64,000 bases of DNA. Source: Streptomyces hayashii. Lineage in GTDB: Bacteria > Actinomycetota > Actinomycetes > Streptomycetales > Streptomycetaceae. A program made the translations under genes and the position numbers. Below, piece by piece: positions 34,291 through 41,557 of this stretch. The stretch is from contig NZ_JAHHIU010000086.1 of assembly GCF_024539815.1 (NCBI RefSeq), positions 39,343 through 103,342 on the forward strand, in the 5' to 3' direction. Within the stretch, counting starts at the first letter, position 1, and every line of letters begins with the position of its first letter. The notes below the pieces were generated by a model that saw nothing but the letters and a program-made list of their open reading frames with translations, had not been told where the DNA came from and made no database searches.

Positions 34291-35106
34291 ATGCTCATCG
34301 ACATGTCGACAAGCCGTCCCGCCGCACCGGCCGCCACCGCTGCGCCGCGACGCACCCACGACGACGCACCCGACACCGCGAGCCGGTTCGCCCGGCTGGT
34401 CGCCCTGGAGGAGGGGCCCGAGCGGGACGCCGTGCGCGACGAGATCGTCACCGCCTGGTTGCCCATGGCCCACCGGATCGCCGGCCGCTTCCGGGACCGC
34501 GGTGAGGCGATCGAGGACCTGCGCCAGGTGGCGGCCCTCGGACTCGTCAAGGCCGTGGACCGCTTCGACCCCGAGCGCGGGGCCTTCGAAAGCTACGCCG
34601 TGCCCACCATCACCGGTGAGATCAAGCGGCACTTCCGCGACCGCATGTGGGCCCTGCGGGTGCCCCGCCGCGTGCAGGAGCTGCGCAACAAGGTGCGCAT
34701 CGCCCGCCGTGAACTCGCCCAGAACCCGGGGGCGCCCGAACCGTCGGTCGCCGACATGGCCGCTCATACCGGTCTGACCGAGGACGAGGTGACCGCCGGC
34801 CTGGAAGCCCTGGAGAGCTTCAGCACGCTGTCGCTGGACGCCGAGGTCCCCTCCGGCGACGACGGCTACAGCCTCGCCGACACCATCGGGGCCGCCGACT
34901 CCTCCTTCGACGTCGTCGTCGACCGCGAGTCGGCCAAGGAAGGCCTGCGCCGCCTTCCGGAACGTGAGCGCGCCATTCTCTACATGCGCTTCTTCGAGGA
35001 CATGACGCAGAGCAGGATCGCCGACCGGCTCGGCATCTCCCAGATGCACGTCTCCCGGCTCATCAGCCGCAGTTGCGAGCGGGTGCGCCAGGAAGCTCTG
35101 CGCTGA
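34291..35106 (+). CDS. SigB/SigF-type RNA polymerase sigma factor
   Basis: 271 residues. Region 2 is DRGEAIEDLRQVAALGLVKAVDRFDPERG followed by FESYAVPTITGEIKRHFRD. Region 3 follows, and region 4 is RERAILYMRFFEDMTQSRIADRLGISQMHVSRLISR. This is the SpoIIAC/SigB/SigF branch that is controlled by RsbW-type anti-sigma factors and lacks the N-terminal region 1 of housekeeping factors. ATG 34291 has CAGGAG 10 nt upstream; ATG 34303 is an alternative. Followed by DUF5133 in the same direction. Confidence 0.9.
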   Translation: MLIDMSTSRPAAPAATAAPRRTHDDAPDTASRFARLVALEEGPERDAVRDEIVTAWLPMAHRIAGRFRDRGEAIEDLRQVAALGLVKAVDRFDPERGAFESYAVPTITGEIKRHFRDRMWALRVPRRVQELRNKVRIARRELAQNPGAPEPSVADMAAHTGLTEDEVTAGLEALESFSTLSLDAEVPSGDDGYSLADTIGAADSSFDVVVDRESAKEGLRRLPERERAILYMRFFEDMTQSRIADRLGISQMHVSRLISRSCERVRQEALR

Positions 35107-35153
35107 CAGCAGGACACCCCACCCCCACTTTCGACGTCAGGAGTAGCCCGCCG

Positions 35154-35486
35154 ATGCTCATGCCCCATCCCGCCGTCCTGCGCACACTCGTCGACGAGTA
35201 CGAGGCGCTGTCCGCGACCGCCGCCGCCACCGCCGAGGCGCGCGCGCAGGAGCGCGACCTCGCCTACACGTTGTGCGTGTCCACCGGCACACGGGACGTG
35301 AACGACGCCCTGCGGACGGCCCGCCGTTGGCTGGAGGCGGCTGCCGCGGCCGACACTGCCGCCCGCCCGCAGACGACCGCGGCCGGTCCGCAGACGACCG
35401 TGGTCCGCCCGCAGACGACCGTCGCCCGCCCGCAGACGGGCAAAGCCCGCCCGCAGACCGACGACGGCCCCCGCGTGTACGCCTGA
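35154..35486 (+). CDS. DUF5133 protein with C-terminal PQT heptad repeats
   Basis: 110 residues. The N-terminal ~75 residues (MPHPAVLRTLVDEYEALSATAAATAEARAQERDLAYTLC) match the small Streptomyces DUF5133 family, which often sits beside SigB-type sigma genes; function unknown. The last ~35 residues are five 7-residue units beginning PQT (PQTTAAG, PQTTVVR, PQTTVAR, PQTGKAR, PQTDDGP), encoded by 21-bp repeats. CAGGAG lies 10 nt upstream of ATG 35154. Likely co-transcribed with the sigma gene, 47 nt away. Confidence 0.78.
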   Translation: MLMPHPAVLRTLVDEYEALSATAAATAEARAQERDLAYTLCVSTGTRDVNDALRTARRWLEAAAAADTAARPQTTAAGPQTTVVRPQTTVARPQTGKARPQTDDGPRVYA

Positions 35487-35501
35487 ACGGCGCCGGAGCC
35501 G

Positions 35502-35522
35502 CGCGCACCAGGGCGGTGCGCG
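35502..35522 (+). terminator. Hairpin terminator after DUF5133
   Basis: CGCGCACC - 5 nt - GGTGCGCG, 8-bp perfect stem 15 nt past the stop at 35486. Confidence 0.6.
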
Positions 35523-35618
35523 GTGACCTGACCGGTGGTCCCCCGACCGCCGAGGCAGCGTCCGACCGGTCCGCCCGGCCCCGCACCCCTTCACGCCCCG
35601 CTCCGCGGCCGCCGGCCG

Positions 35619-35636
35619 CAGGTGTGTGAACACCTG
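35619..35636. promoter_or_regulatory. Palindrome CAGGTGT-N4-ACACCTG upstream of DUF1206 gene
   Basis: Perfect 7-bp inverted repeat about 70 bp before the DUF1206 start at 35708, within otherwise non-coding DNA. A dimeric repressor site is possible; no regulator is assigned. Confidence 0.4.
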
Positions 35637-35707
35637 TGCGTGTGTGAGGCCGGAGCCGGGGCAGTCGGATTCTGCGAAATTCGGGGAGACTTCCGGGAGG
35701 GGACGCA

Positions 35708-36544
35708 ATGAACACGAGCGCCATGGCGCGCAACGGCCGTGCCGGAGCGGAACGGGCGGCACGCGGCTCGGTGACGAAGGGGGCCGCCAGGGCCGGGTTC
35801 GCCGCGCGCGGGGTGATCTATCTGCTGGTCGGGCTGCTGGCCCTGCAGATCGCCTTCGGCGACACCAAGGAGGAGGCGGACCGCCGGGGCGCCCTGGCCG
35901 AGATATCCCAGAAGCCGTTCGGCTCGGTGGTGCTCTGGGCGCTGGGCGTAGGGCTGGTCGGCATGGCCCTGTGGCGGCTGTCCGAAGCCGTCTTCGGCGG
36001 GGTCGGCGCCGAGGGGCGCAGCGCCAAGAAGCGTCTGATGGCGCTCGGCCGGTGCGTCTTCTACTCCTTCGTCGCGTACTCCGTCCTCGCCTTCGCCGCG
36101 GGGTCGGGCAGCGGCGGCGGATCGAGCGACGAACAGTCCCGTGACGTCACCGCCCGGGTGCTGGACCTGCCCGGCGGACGGTGGATCGTGGGCGTCGCCG
36201 GAGTCGGGATCGTCGTCGCGGGCCTGTGGATCGGCGCCCGGGCCGTCATGCGCTCCTACCGGAAGAAGCTGCGGCTGGGGGAGATGTCCCCGGGCGTGCG
36301 ACGCCTGGTCGACGTCACCGGCGTGGGCGGCGGAGCGACCCGCGGCCTGGTCTTCGCCACGGCGGGTGTGTTCGCCGTGCGGGCCGCCGTGGAGTACGAG
36401 CCGGACAAGGCCAAGGGCCTGGACGACACGCTGCGCTCGTTCGCCGGCACCCCCGCCGGGCCCGGCCTCCTGGCCTGCGTGGCAGCCGGTCTCATGCTCT
36501 TCGGACTCTTCTCTTTCGCCATGGCCCGCTGGCGCAAGGTCTGA
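35708..36544 (+). CDS. DUF1206 family membrane protein
   Basis: 278 residues with six predicted transmembrane segments arranged as three repeated pairs, each beginning with an ARAGFAARGVIYLLVG-like motif (residues ~28, ~115, ~220). This is the DUF1206 pattern, common in actinobacteria and often in stress-related loci; no biochemical role is known to me. GGGAGGGG lies just upstream of ATG 35708. Followed 28 nt later by a small gene. Confidence 0.85.
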   Translation: MNTSAMARNGRAGAERAARGSVTKGAARAGFAARGVIYLLVGLLALQIAFGDTKEEADRRGALAEISQKPFGSVVLWALGVGLVGMALWRLSEAVFGGVGAEGRSAKKRLMALGRCVFYSFVAYSVLAFAAGSGSGGGSSDEQSRDVTARVLDLPGGRWIVGVAGVGIVVAGLWIGARAVMRSYRKKLRLGEMSPGVRRLVDVTGVGGGATRGLVFATAGVFAVRAAVEYEPDKAKGLDDTLRSFAGTPAGPGLLACVAAGLMLFGLFSFAMARWRKV

Positions 36545-36572
36545 CGTCGGCCTCACGGGGAACACGGACGAG

Positions 36573-37004
36573 ATGAACGATGCAGAGTTCCCGCGCGACG
36601 GACGGCCCGTGGACATGTACCTCGACCTGCTTCGCGTCCGCATGGACAGCGAGGACTACCAGCTCCTGCTGAAGGTCGTGGCGCCTGCGCTGCGCGCCCT
36701 CGACGAACAGCCCCCCGAGAGCCTCGACTTCGCCCTCGACCCCGAGGAGACCGAGGATCTGCCCCAGGAGATCCGAGACGAGGCGGCCCTCGTCATCGCC
36801 ACCGCGGTCACCGGCCGGCTGGACAACCAGCTGGTGGAGATCCAGGTGGACGGAACCGGCCCGGTCCGGGTGGTCACCGACGCGGTCACCGCGTCCGACC
36901 CCGGCCGCCTCGCCGAGATCGCCGGCTGTATCCAGCAGCGTCAGCAGGACACCGAGGCGCTGCGGGGCATAGCCGCCGCGAGCGGCATGTCCACGGACTT
37001 CTGA
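36573..37004 (+). CDS. Hypothetical acidic protein
   Basis: 143 residues, acidic and soluble. It starts MNDAEFPRDGRPVDMYLDLLRVRM and contains EETEDLPQEIRDEAALVIATAVTGRLDNQLVEIQVDG. Not recognised. Probably co-transcribed with the DUF1206 gene. The ribosome-binding site is weak (GGACGAG). Confidence 0.65.
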   Translation: MNDAEFPRDGRPVDMYLDLLRVRMDSEDYQLLLKVVAPALRALDEQPPESLDFALDPEETEDLPQEIRDEAALVIATAVTGRLDNQLVEIQVDGTGPVRVVTDAVTASDPGRLAEIAGCIQQRQQDTEALRGIAAASGMSTDF

Positions 37005-37050
37005 GCGGATCCTTCACCGGACCCCTGAACGGATCTCTCAGCGGCACCTC

Positions 37051-37083
37051 CGGAGCTCTCAGCGGCACCGGAGCTCTCAGCGG
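37051..37083. repeat. 18-bp direct repeat between convergent genes
   Basis: CGGAGCTCTCAGCGGCAC at 37051-37068, then the first 15 bases again at 37069-37083, with a partial third copy upstream near 37034. It lies in the 106-bp convergent gap. Confidence 0.6.
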
Positions 37084-37110
37084 ACGTCCGGGCCCGGCCG
37101 GGGCCCGCCC

Positions 37111-39357
37111 TCACTGCGGCGGGGCCACCGGCGCCCCGAGCGGGCGGGCGAGGCCGACCACCGCCTCGTCCAGACGCTGGAGATGCCGCAGCACCCGGTC
37201 GGTCACCCGGCCGTAGCGCGGCGTCCCCGGCACGCCCGGCTTGAGCAGCGCGGCGATGCTGGGCCCGGTCAGGATCTCGGCGGTGGTGGGCTCCTGCGCG
37301 ACCCGCGCGGAGATCGCCCCGATGTTGTGCCGGATGCGCTGTCCCGCACGGCGCAGCCTGGGGTCCGCCGCTATCGAGGGATGCGTCGGCAGCAGTTCGG
37401 CCGTGGCCGCCAGCGACCGAGCGTGATAGGCGCAGGTCTCCAGGAGCGCCACCACATAGCGAGCCGTGTCCCGGCGCGTCCGCAGCGGTGTCACCGGATG
37501 CGTCAGCGGCTGGGTCGCCGCCCGCAGGTCGGCCAGCGCCTGGTCGAGATCACGGGCCAGGTCCAGCAGATCGGCCGGGGGAGCGCCGCTCAGCTGCTCC
37601 ACGGCCGCCTCGGTGACCTCGCTCAGCCGCTCCAGCACGGCCGTCAGCAGCTCGTTGGTCCGCCGGTCGGTGTGCACGGGCAGCACCAGCGCCGCCGCGA
37701 CGATCCCGCAGGCCGCCCCGAGCGCCGTCTCCTCCACCCGCAGCACCAGCACCGACAGGCTGTAGGTGTGCAGCAGCGTGTACAGCACCCCCAGGGCGGC
37801 CGTCACGAAGAACGACATCAGGGTGTACGACAGCGGCGCCGTGTAGAACATCGCGAAGACGCACAGCAGCACCACCGCGAACGCGGTCCACGTGTGGTGT
37901 CCCACCAGCCCCGCCAGCACGATGCCGGCGACCACGCCGAGCACGGTGCCCAGCAGCCGCCGGTAGCCCTTGACCAGGATCTCCCCGGTGGAGGCGGTGT
38001 TGATGAACACGATCCAGCAGGTCAGCACGGCCCAGTACCAGCGGTGCGAGGAGAGCAGCTCACCGCCGACGATGGCCAGCGCCGAGCCGACCGCCACCTG
38101 CACGGCGGCGCGCGTGGTCGGCCGCCGCAGCCCCGTGGCCTGCTCCGCCGTCCCCTCGTCCTCCTCGCCGCCGCCGATCGCGGCGTCCTCGGCGTCCAGC
38201 TCCTCGCGGGAGCGTGCCGTCTCGGGGCTGTCGTCGGACTCGTCCTGCGGGCCGTCCAGCGCGATCCGCAGCCCCAGTACGGCTCGCGCCGCCTCGCCGA
38301 CGCCCCGGAAGACGTCCTGCACCGCGGGCGGGGCCTTGGGCAGGTTCTCCTCGTCCCGGTAGCTGAGCAGCCGGTTGCGCACGTGCGACAACGCGGTCCC
38401 CGCCCCCGCGGCCACCGGATTCCGTACGAGCAGCTCCAGGGCCAGCAGATCGCGGCGCAGGATCTCCAGGGCCTCGTCCCGCACGGTCCGCCGACCGCTC
38501 TCCGGCAGGGGCGCGCCCGGCAGATGCATGGTCAGGGTGTCGGCGCGCTCGGCGCTGCGGGCCGTCAGCAGCAACAGGCCGAGGCGCTCGGCGGCGATCT
38601 CCGCGTCGGCGATCCGCCGTTGCACCAGCCGGGCCACCGCCTCGTCCGGGGTGCCCTCGTCCAGCCGGCCCTGGATCATCATGGCCGTCTCGTGCAGTCG
38701 GGCGGTGCCCTCGCGCACCTGGGCCACGGCCTTCACCACCTCGTCCGGCGCCGCGTCCAGCAGGTCGAGCTGGGCGTCGAGCAACTGCGCCAGCCGCGCC
38801 CGGAAGGCCTGACGAAGCCGCAGCAGAATCCCCGTCGGCGTCTGCGGCACGAGCGCGAACCGGGCCGCCGCGCTGCTCGCGAAGGCCACGGCGATCACCC
38901 CGTAGTAGCCGGGCAGCGACGACGTCCCGACCCCGACGAACAGGGACATGAAGTAGACCTGGAAGCCGATCAGCCCCAACGCCGTGCCCCGGTCGCCGAA
39001 CCGGCGGCCGTAGACCGCGCAGAAGATCAGCGCGACGAAGAAGAGGTCGCCGGCGATCGTACGGGAGCTGAGCAGCGCCGCGACCGACACCGACGCCAGC
39101 GCGACCGGCAGGCCCAGTGCCAGTGTGACGGCCTGCCGGTCGCGCTGCTTCTCCCGTACGGCGAACGTGGCGACCATCGCGGCGATCGCGCCGGCCACCA
39201 GATGCGAGACGTCGGCGCCGAGCAGGGACAGCACGGCCAGCGTCACGGCGATCGCGCCCACCGTCCGCAGACCGGCCGCCAGCCGCAGCAGCCCGGGGTC
39301 GGACGCCGCGACCCGATCCCGTGATCGTGTGCCGAACGCCCGTGCCGCCGCCCTCAC
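37111..39357 (-). CDS. FUSC family (aromatic acid exporter-like) membrane protein
   Basis: 748 residues. It has two membrane blocks of about six helices each (~25-170 and ~405-560), with a long soluble helical segment between them that holds an acidic EELDAEDAAIGGGEEDE stretch, and a C-terminal helical cytoplasmic domain (~560-748). This is the fusaric acid resistance/AaeB-like layout. Probably an efflux or envelope protein with unknown substrate. The GTG start at 39357 leaves 46 nt to the NADH dehydrogenase stop upstream on the same strand, so co-transcription is likely. Confidence 0.85.
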   Translation of the reverse strand: MRAAARAFGTRSRDRVAASDPGLLRLAAGLRTVGAIAVTLAVLSLLGADVSHLVAGAIAAMVATFAVREKQRDRQAVTLALGLPVALASVSVAALLSSRTIAGDLFFVALIFCAVYGRRFGDRGTALGLIGFQVYFMSLFVGVGTSSLPGYYGVIAVAFASSAAARFALVPQTPTGILLRLRQAFRARLAQLLDAQLDLLDAAPDEVVKAVAQVREGTARLHETAMMIQGRLDEGTPDEAVARLVQRRIADAEIAAERLGLLLLTARSAERADTLTMHLPGAPLPESGRRTVRDEALEILRRDLLALELLVRNPVAAGAGTALSHVRNRLLSYRDEENLPKAPPAVQDVFRGVGEAARAVLGLRIALDGPQDESDDSPETARSREELDAEDAAIGGGEEDEGTAEQATGLRRPTTRAAVQVAVGSALAIVGGELLSSHRWYWAVLTCWIVFINTASTGEILVKGYRRLLGTVLGVVAGIVLAGLVGHHTWTAFAVVLLCVFAMFYTAPLSYTLMSFFVTAALGVLYTLLHTYSLSVLVLRVEETALGAACGIVAAALVLPVHTDRRTNELLTAVLERLSEVTEAAVEQLSGAPPADLLDLARDLDQALADLRAATQPLTHPVTPLRTRRDTARYVVALLETCAYHARSLAATAELLPTHPSIAADPRLRRAGQRIRHNIGAISARVAQEPTTAEILTGPSIAALLKPGVPGTPRYGRVTDRVLRHLQRLDEAVVGLARPLGAPVAPPQ

Positions 39358-39403
39358 GCCGCCGTACTCTCCCTTGCCCGTGCCGTTCCCTCCCGTGCGG
39401 ATC

Positions 39404-40789
39404 TCAGGCGGAATCCTGCCCGGTCCCCTCCACCTGCCCGGTCCCCTCCACCTGCGCCCGCACCTGCTCCGGCGTCAGATAACTGTCGGTGTACTCGAAG
39501 TCCTTCAGCTTCGCCGCCCGCCGGGCCTGGAACCCGGTCCGGACGAAATCGTCGCCCGCGATCGCGTTGAGCGTCCAGTTGGTCAGCACCCGGGCCTTCG
39601 CGACGCCCGTGCGCAGCGCCGACCAGTGGTAGCCGCGGGCCACGGCCTGCGCCGGCAGCCCCCGCAGTTCCACGCCGAGCGGCTTGGACACGGCGTCCTT
39701 GCCGCCGAGGTCGACGACCAGGCCGAGGTCCTTGTGCACATAGGGCCGCATCGACTGCCCGCGCAGCGTCGCGATGACGTTGTCGGCGACGGCCTTGCCC
39801 TGCCGCATGGCGTGCTGCGCCGTCGGCGGGCAGATCGCGCCGTCCTCGCCCTTGGCCCGGTCGGGCACGGCCGCGGCGTCGCCGAGCGCGAACACCCCGT
39901 CGTTGCCGGGCAGGTTCATCTCGGCCTCCACGGCGAGCCGTCCGCGGACCGTCTCGGCCCCGAGCGTGGCCATCAGGGGGCTCGCCACGACGCCCGCCGT
40001 CCAGATGAGCGTCCGCGTGGGGACGACCCGCCCGTCGGTGAACGTGACCTCCTGCGGGCCCGCCTTGGCGATCGAGACGCCCAGCGAGATGTCGATCCCG
40101 CGCTTGCCCAGCACCTCCTGCGCGCTGCGGCCCAGCTTGTCGCCGAGCTCCGGCATCAGCTTCGGCGCGATGTCGATCAGATGCCACTTGATGAGGCCGG
40201 GGTCCAGCCGCGGGTAGCGCTTGACCGCGTTGTGGGTGAGCAGTTGCAGACAGGCGGCGGTCTCGGTGCCGGCGTAGCCGCCGCCGACGACCACGAACTG
40301 CAGCCGTCCCGCCCGCTCGACGGGGTCGTTGCTGGCGTCGGCCAGGTCGAGCTGGGTGATGACGTGGTCGCGGATGTACGCGGCCTCCGCCAGGGTCTTC
40401 ATCCCGAAGGCGTGGTCGGTCAGCCCCGGGATGTCGAAGGTGCGGGTGACGCTGCCGGGAGCCAGCACGATGTAGTCGTACGGCTCGTTGACGATCTCGT
40501 CGGTGATGGTCCGGATGACGCAGACCTTCGACTTGAGGTCCACGCCGATGGCGCCGCCGGGAATGATCCGCGTGCGGTACTTCTTGCTGCGGCGCAGCGA
40601 TACGGCGATCGACTGGGGCGTCAGCACGCCTGAGGCGACCTGCGGCAGCAGCGGCAGATAGAGCTGATAGGCGAACGGCGTCACCAGAGTGACGTCGGCC
40701 TCCGCGGCGGAGAGCGCGCGTTCCAGACGCTGCACGCACCCCACTCCCGCGAAGCCCGCGCCCACCACCAGGATCCTGGGTCGTGTCAC
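39404..40789 (-). CDS. Type II NADH dehydrogenase-like flavoprotein
   Basis: About 461 residues. FAD motif RILVVGAGFAGVGCVQRLE, NAD(P) motif FVVVGGGYAGTETAACLQLL, and GVFALGDAAAVPD near the C-terminal FAD contact. TAQHAMRQGKAVADN matches the NDH-2 quinone-site helix. Expected to oxidise NADH and pass electrons to quinone at the membrane surface without pumping protons. GTG 40789 (AAAGGG 9 nt upstream) is preferred; ATG 40798 directly abuts that site. The C-terminus carries a short VEGTGQ duplication. A SigB-like promoter lies upstream at 40947-40972. Confidence 0.86.
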   Translation of the reverse strand: MTRPRILVVGAGFAGVGCVQRLERALSAAEADVTLVTPFAYQLYLPLLPQVASGVLTPQSIAVSLRRSKKYRTRIIPGGAIGVDLKSKVCVIRTITDEIVNEPYDYIVLAPGSVTRTFDIPGLTDHAFGMKTLAEAAYIRDHVITQLDLADASNDPVERAGRLQFVVVGGGYAGTETAACLQLLTHNAVKRYPRLDPGLIKWHLIDIAPKLMPELGDKLGRSAQEVLGKRGIDISLGVSIAKAGPQEVTFTDGRVVPTRTLIWTAGVVASPLMATLGAETVRGRLAVEAEMNLPGNDGVFALGDAAAVPDRAKGEDGAICPPTAQHAMRQGKAVADNVIATLRGQSMRPYVHKDLGLVVDLGGKDAVSKPLGVELRGLPAQAVARGYHWSALRTGVAKARVLTNWTLNAIAGDDFVRTGFQARRAAKLKDFEYTDSYLTPEQVRAQVEGTGQVEGTGQDSA

Positions 40790-40946
40790 GATGTCCATCC
40801 CTTTCTGCGGCTCCAGGCGGTCTGCCCGACCTGATGCGCGTGCCCCGCCCCCGGGCGCTTCGCACCTCATCGATCCCACCGCGCCCGAACCTGTTGCGCC
40901 AGTCCGACGAGGCAAGCAGACGAACGTTTCTCCTGAGGCTGCCTCC

Positions 40947-40972
40947 GTACCCGCAGATGGCCCTGTGTACGC
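40947..40972 (-). promoter_or_regulatory. SigB-like promoter for NADH dehydrogenase gene
   Basis: On the minus strand: GCGT - 16 nt - GGGTAC, matching the actinobacterial SigB pattern GNNT-N14-16-GGGTAY. The predicted start is near 40940, giving a leader of about 150 nt. Confidence 0.5.
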
Positions 40973-40989
40973 CCCCTGCCTTCGGGTAG
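40965..40989 (+). promoter_or_regulatory. SigB-like promoter for MarR gene
   Basis: GTGT (40965) - 15 nt - GGGTAG (40984-40989), one base from the SigB -10 consensus. It overlaps the -35 of the divergent promoter and predicts a start about 30 nt before the MarR ATG. Confidence 0.45.
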
Positions 40990-41025
40990 GCCGACGTACA
41001 TGACATTCGGGGCGGTCGGAGAGCG

Positions 41026-41550
41026 ATGACGGCGGGCTGTGCGGAGGACGCCGGCGACGGCCGGCGGGACGCTCGGCCGGAGGGCGGGCGGGCACAGGCC
41101 CGGGCTGTCGCGGACGCGGTCGAGAGCCTGGTGGCCTGCTGGCTGACGGCCGCGGAGGAGAGGGCGCCGCTGCTGCCCGCCCGGCAACTGCTGGCCCTGC
41201 GGACCGTCCGGCACAGACCCGAGCTCAACCTGACCGCCCTGGCCGAGCGCCTCGACGTAGGCCTGCCCACCGCGAGCCGGCTGTGCGACCGGCTGGAGGC
41301 GGCCGGGCTGCTGGAACGGGCCCTCCACCCGCACAGCCGGCGCGAGGTGCGGCTGGTGCTGACCGCGTACGGGCGGCATGTCCTCGCCGACGTGGGCGAG
41401 CGCCGCGTACGGCGGCTCGCGGCGGTGTTCGAGAGCATGCCGCCCGCCCAGCGCGCCGCCCTGGAACAGGGCCTGCACGCCTTCCACCGGGCGCACGCGC
41501 GGATCTCCGGGACCGGGCACGGGCACGGCCCCGTGGAGACCGGCGGCTGA
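41026..41550 (+). CDS. MarR family regulator (stressosome-flanking copy A)
   Basis: 174 residues. MarR winged helix: LNLTALAERLDVGLPTASRLCDRLEAAGLLERALHPHSRREVRLVLTAYGRHVL. Clearly paralogous to the MarR protein at 47559: both share SRLCDRL, SRRE, MPxAQRAAL and GLxAF at matching places. ATG 41026 has GGAG just upstream. It ends 7 nt before the convergent phosphatase gene that closes the stressosome operon. Confidence 0.86.
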   Translation: MTAGCAEDAGDGRRDARPEGGRAQARAVADAVESLVACWLTAAEERAPLLPARQLLALRTVRHRPELNLTALAERLDVGLPTASRLCDRLEAAGLLERALHPHSRREVRLVLTAYGRHVLADVGERRVRRLAAVFESMPPAQRAALEQGLHAFHRAHARISGTGHGHGPVETGG

Positions 41551-41557
41551 GCGCCCT

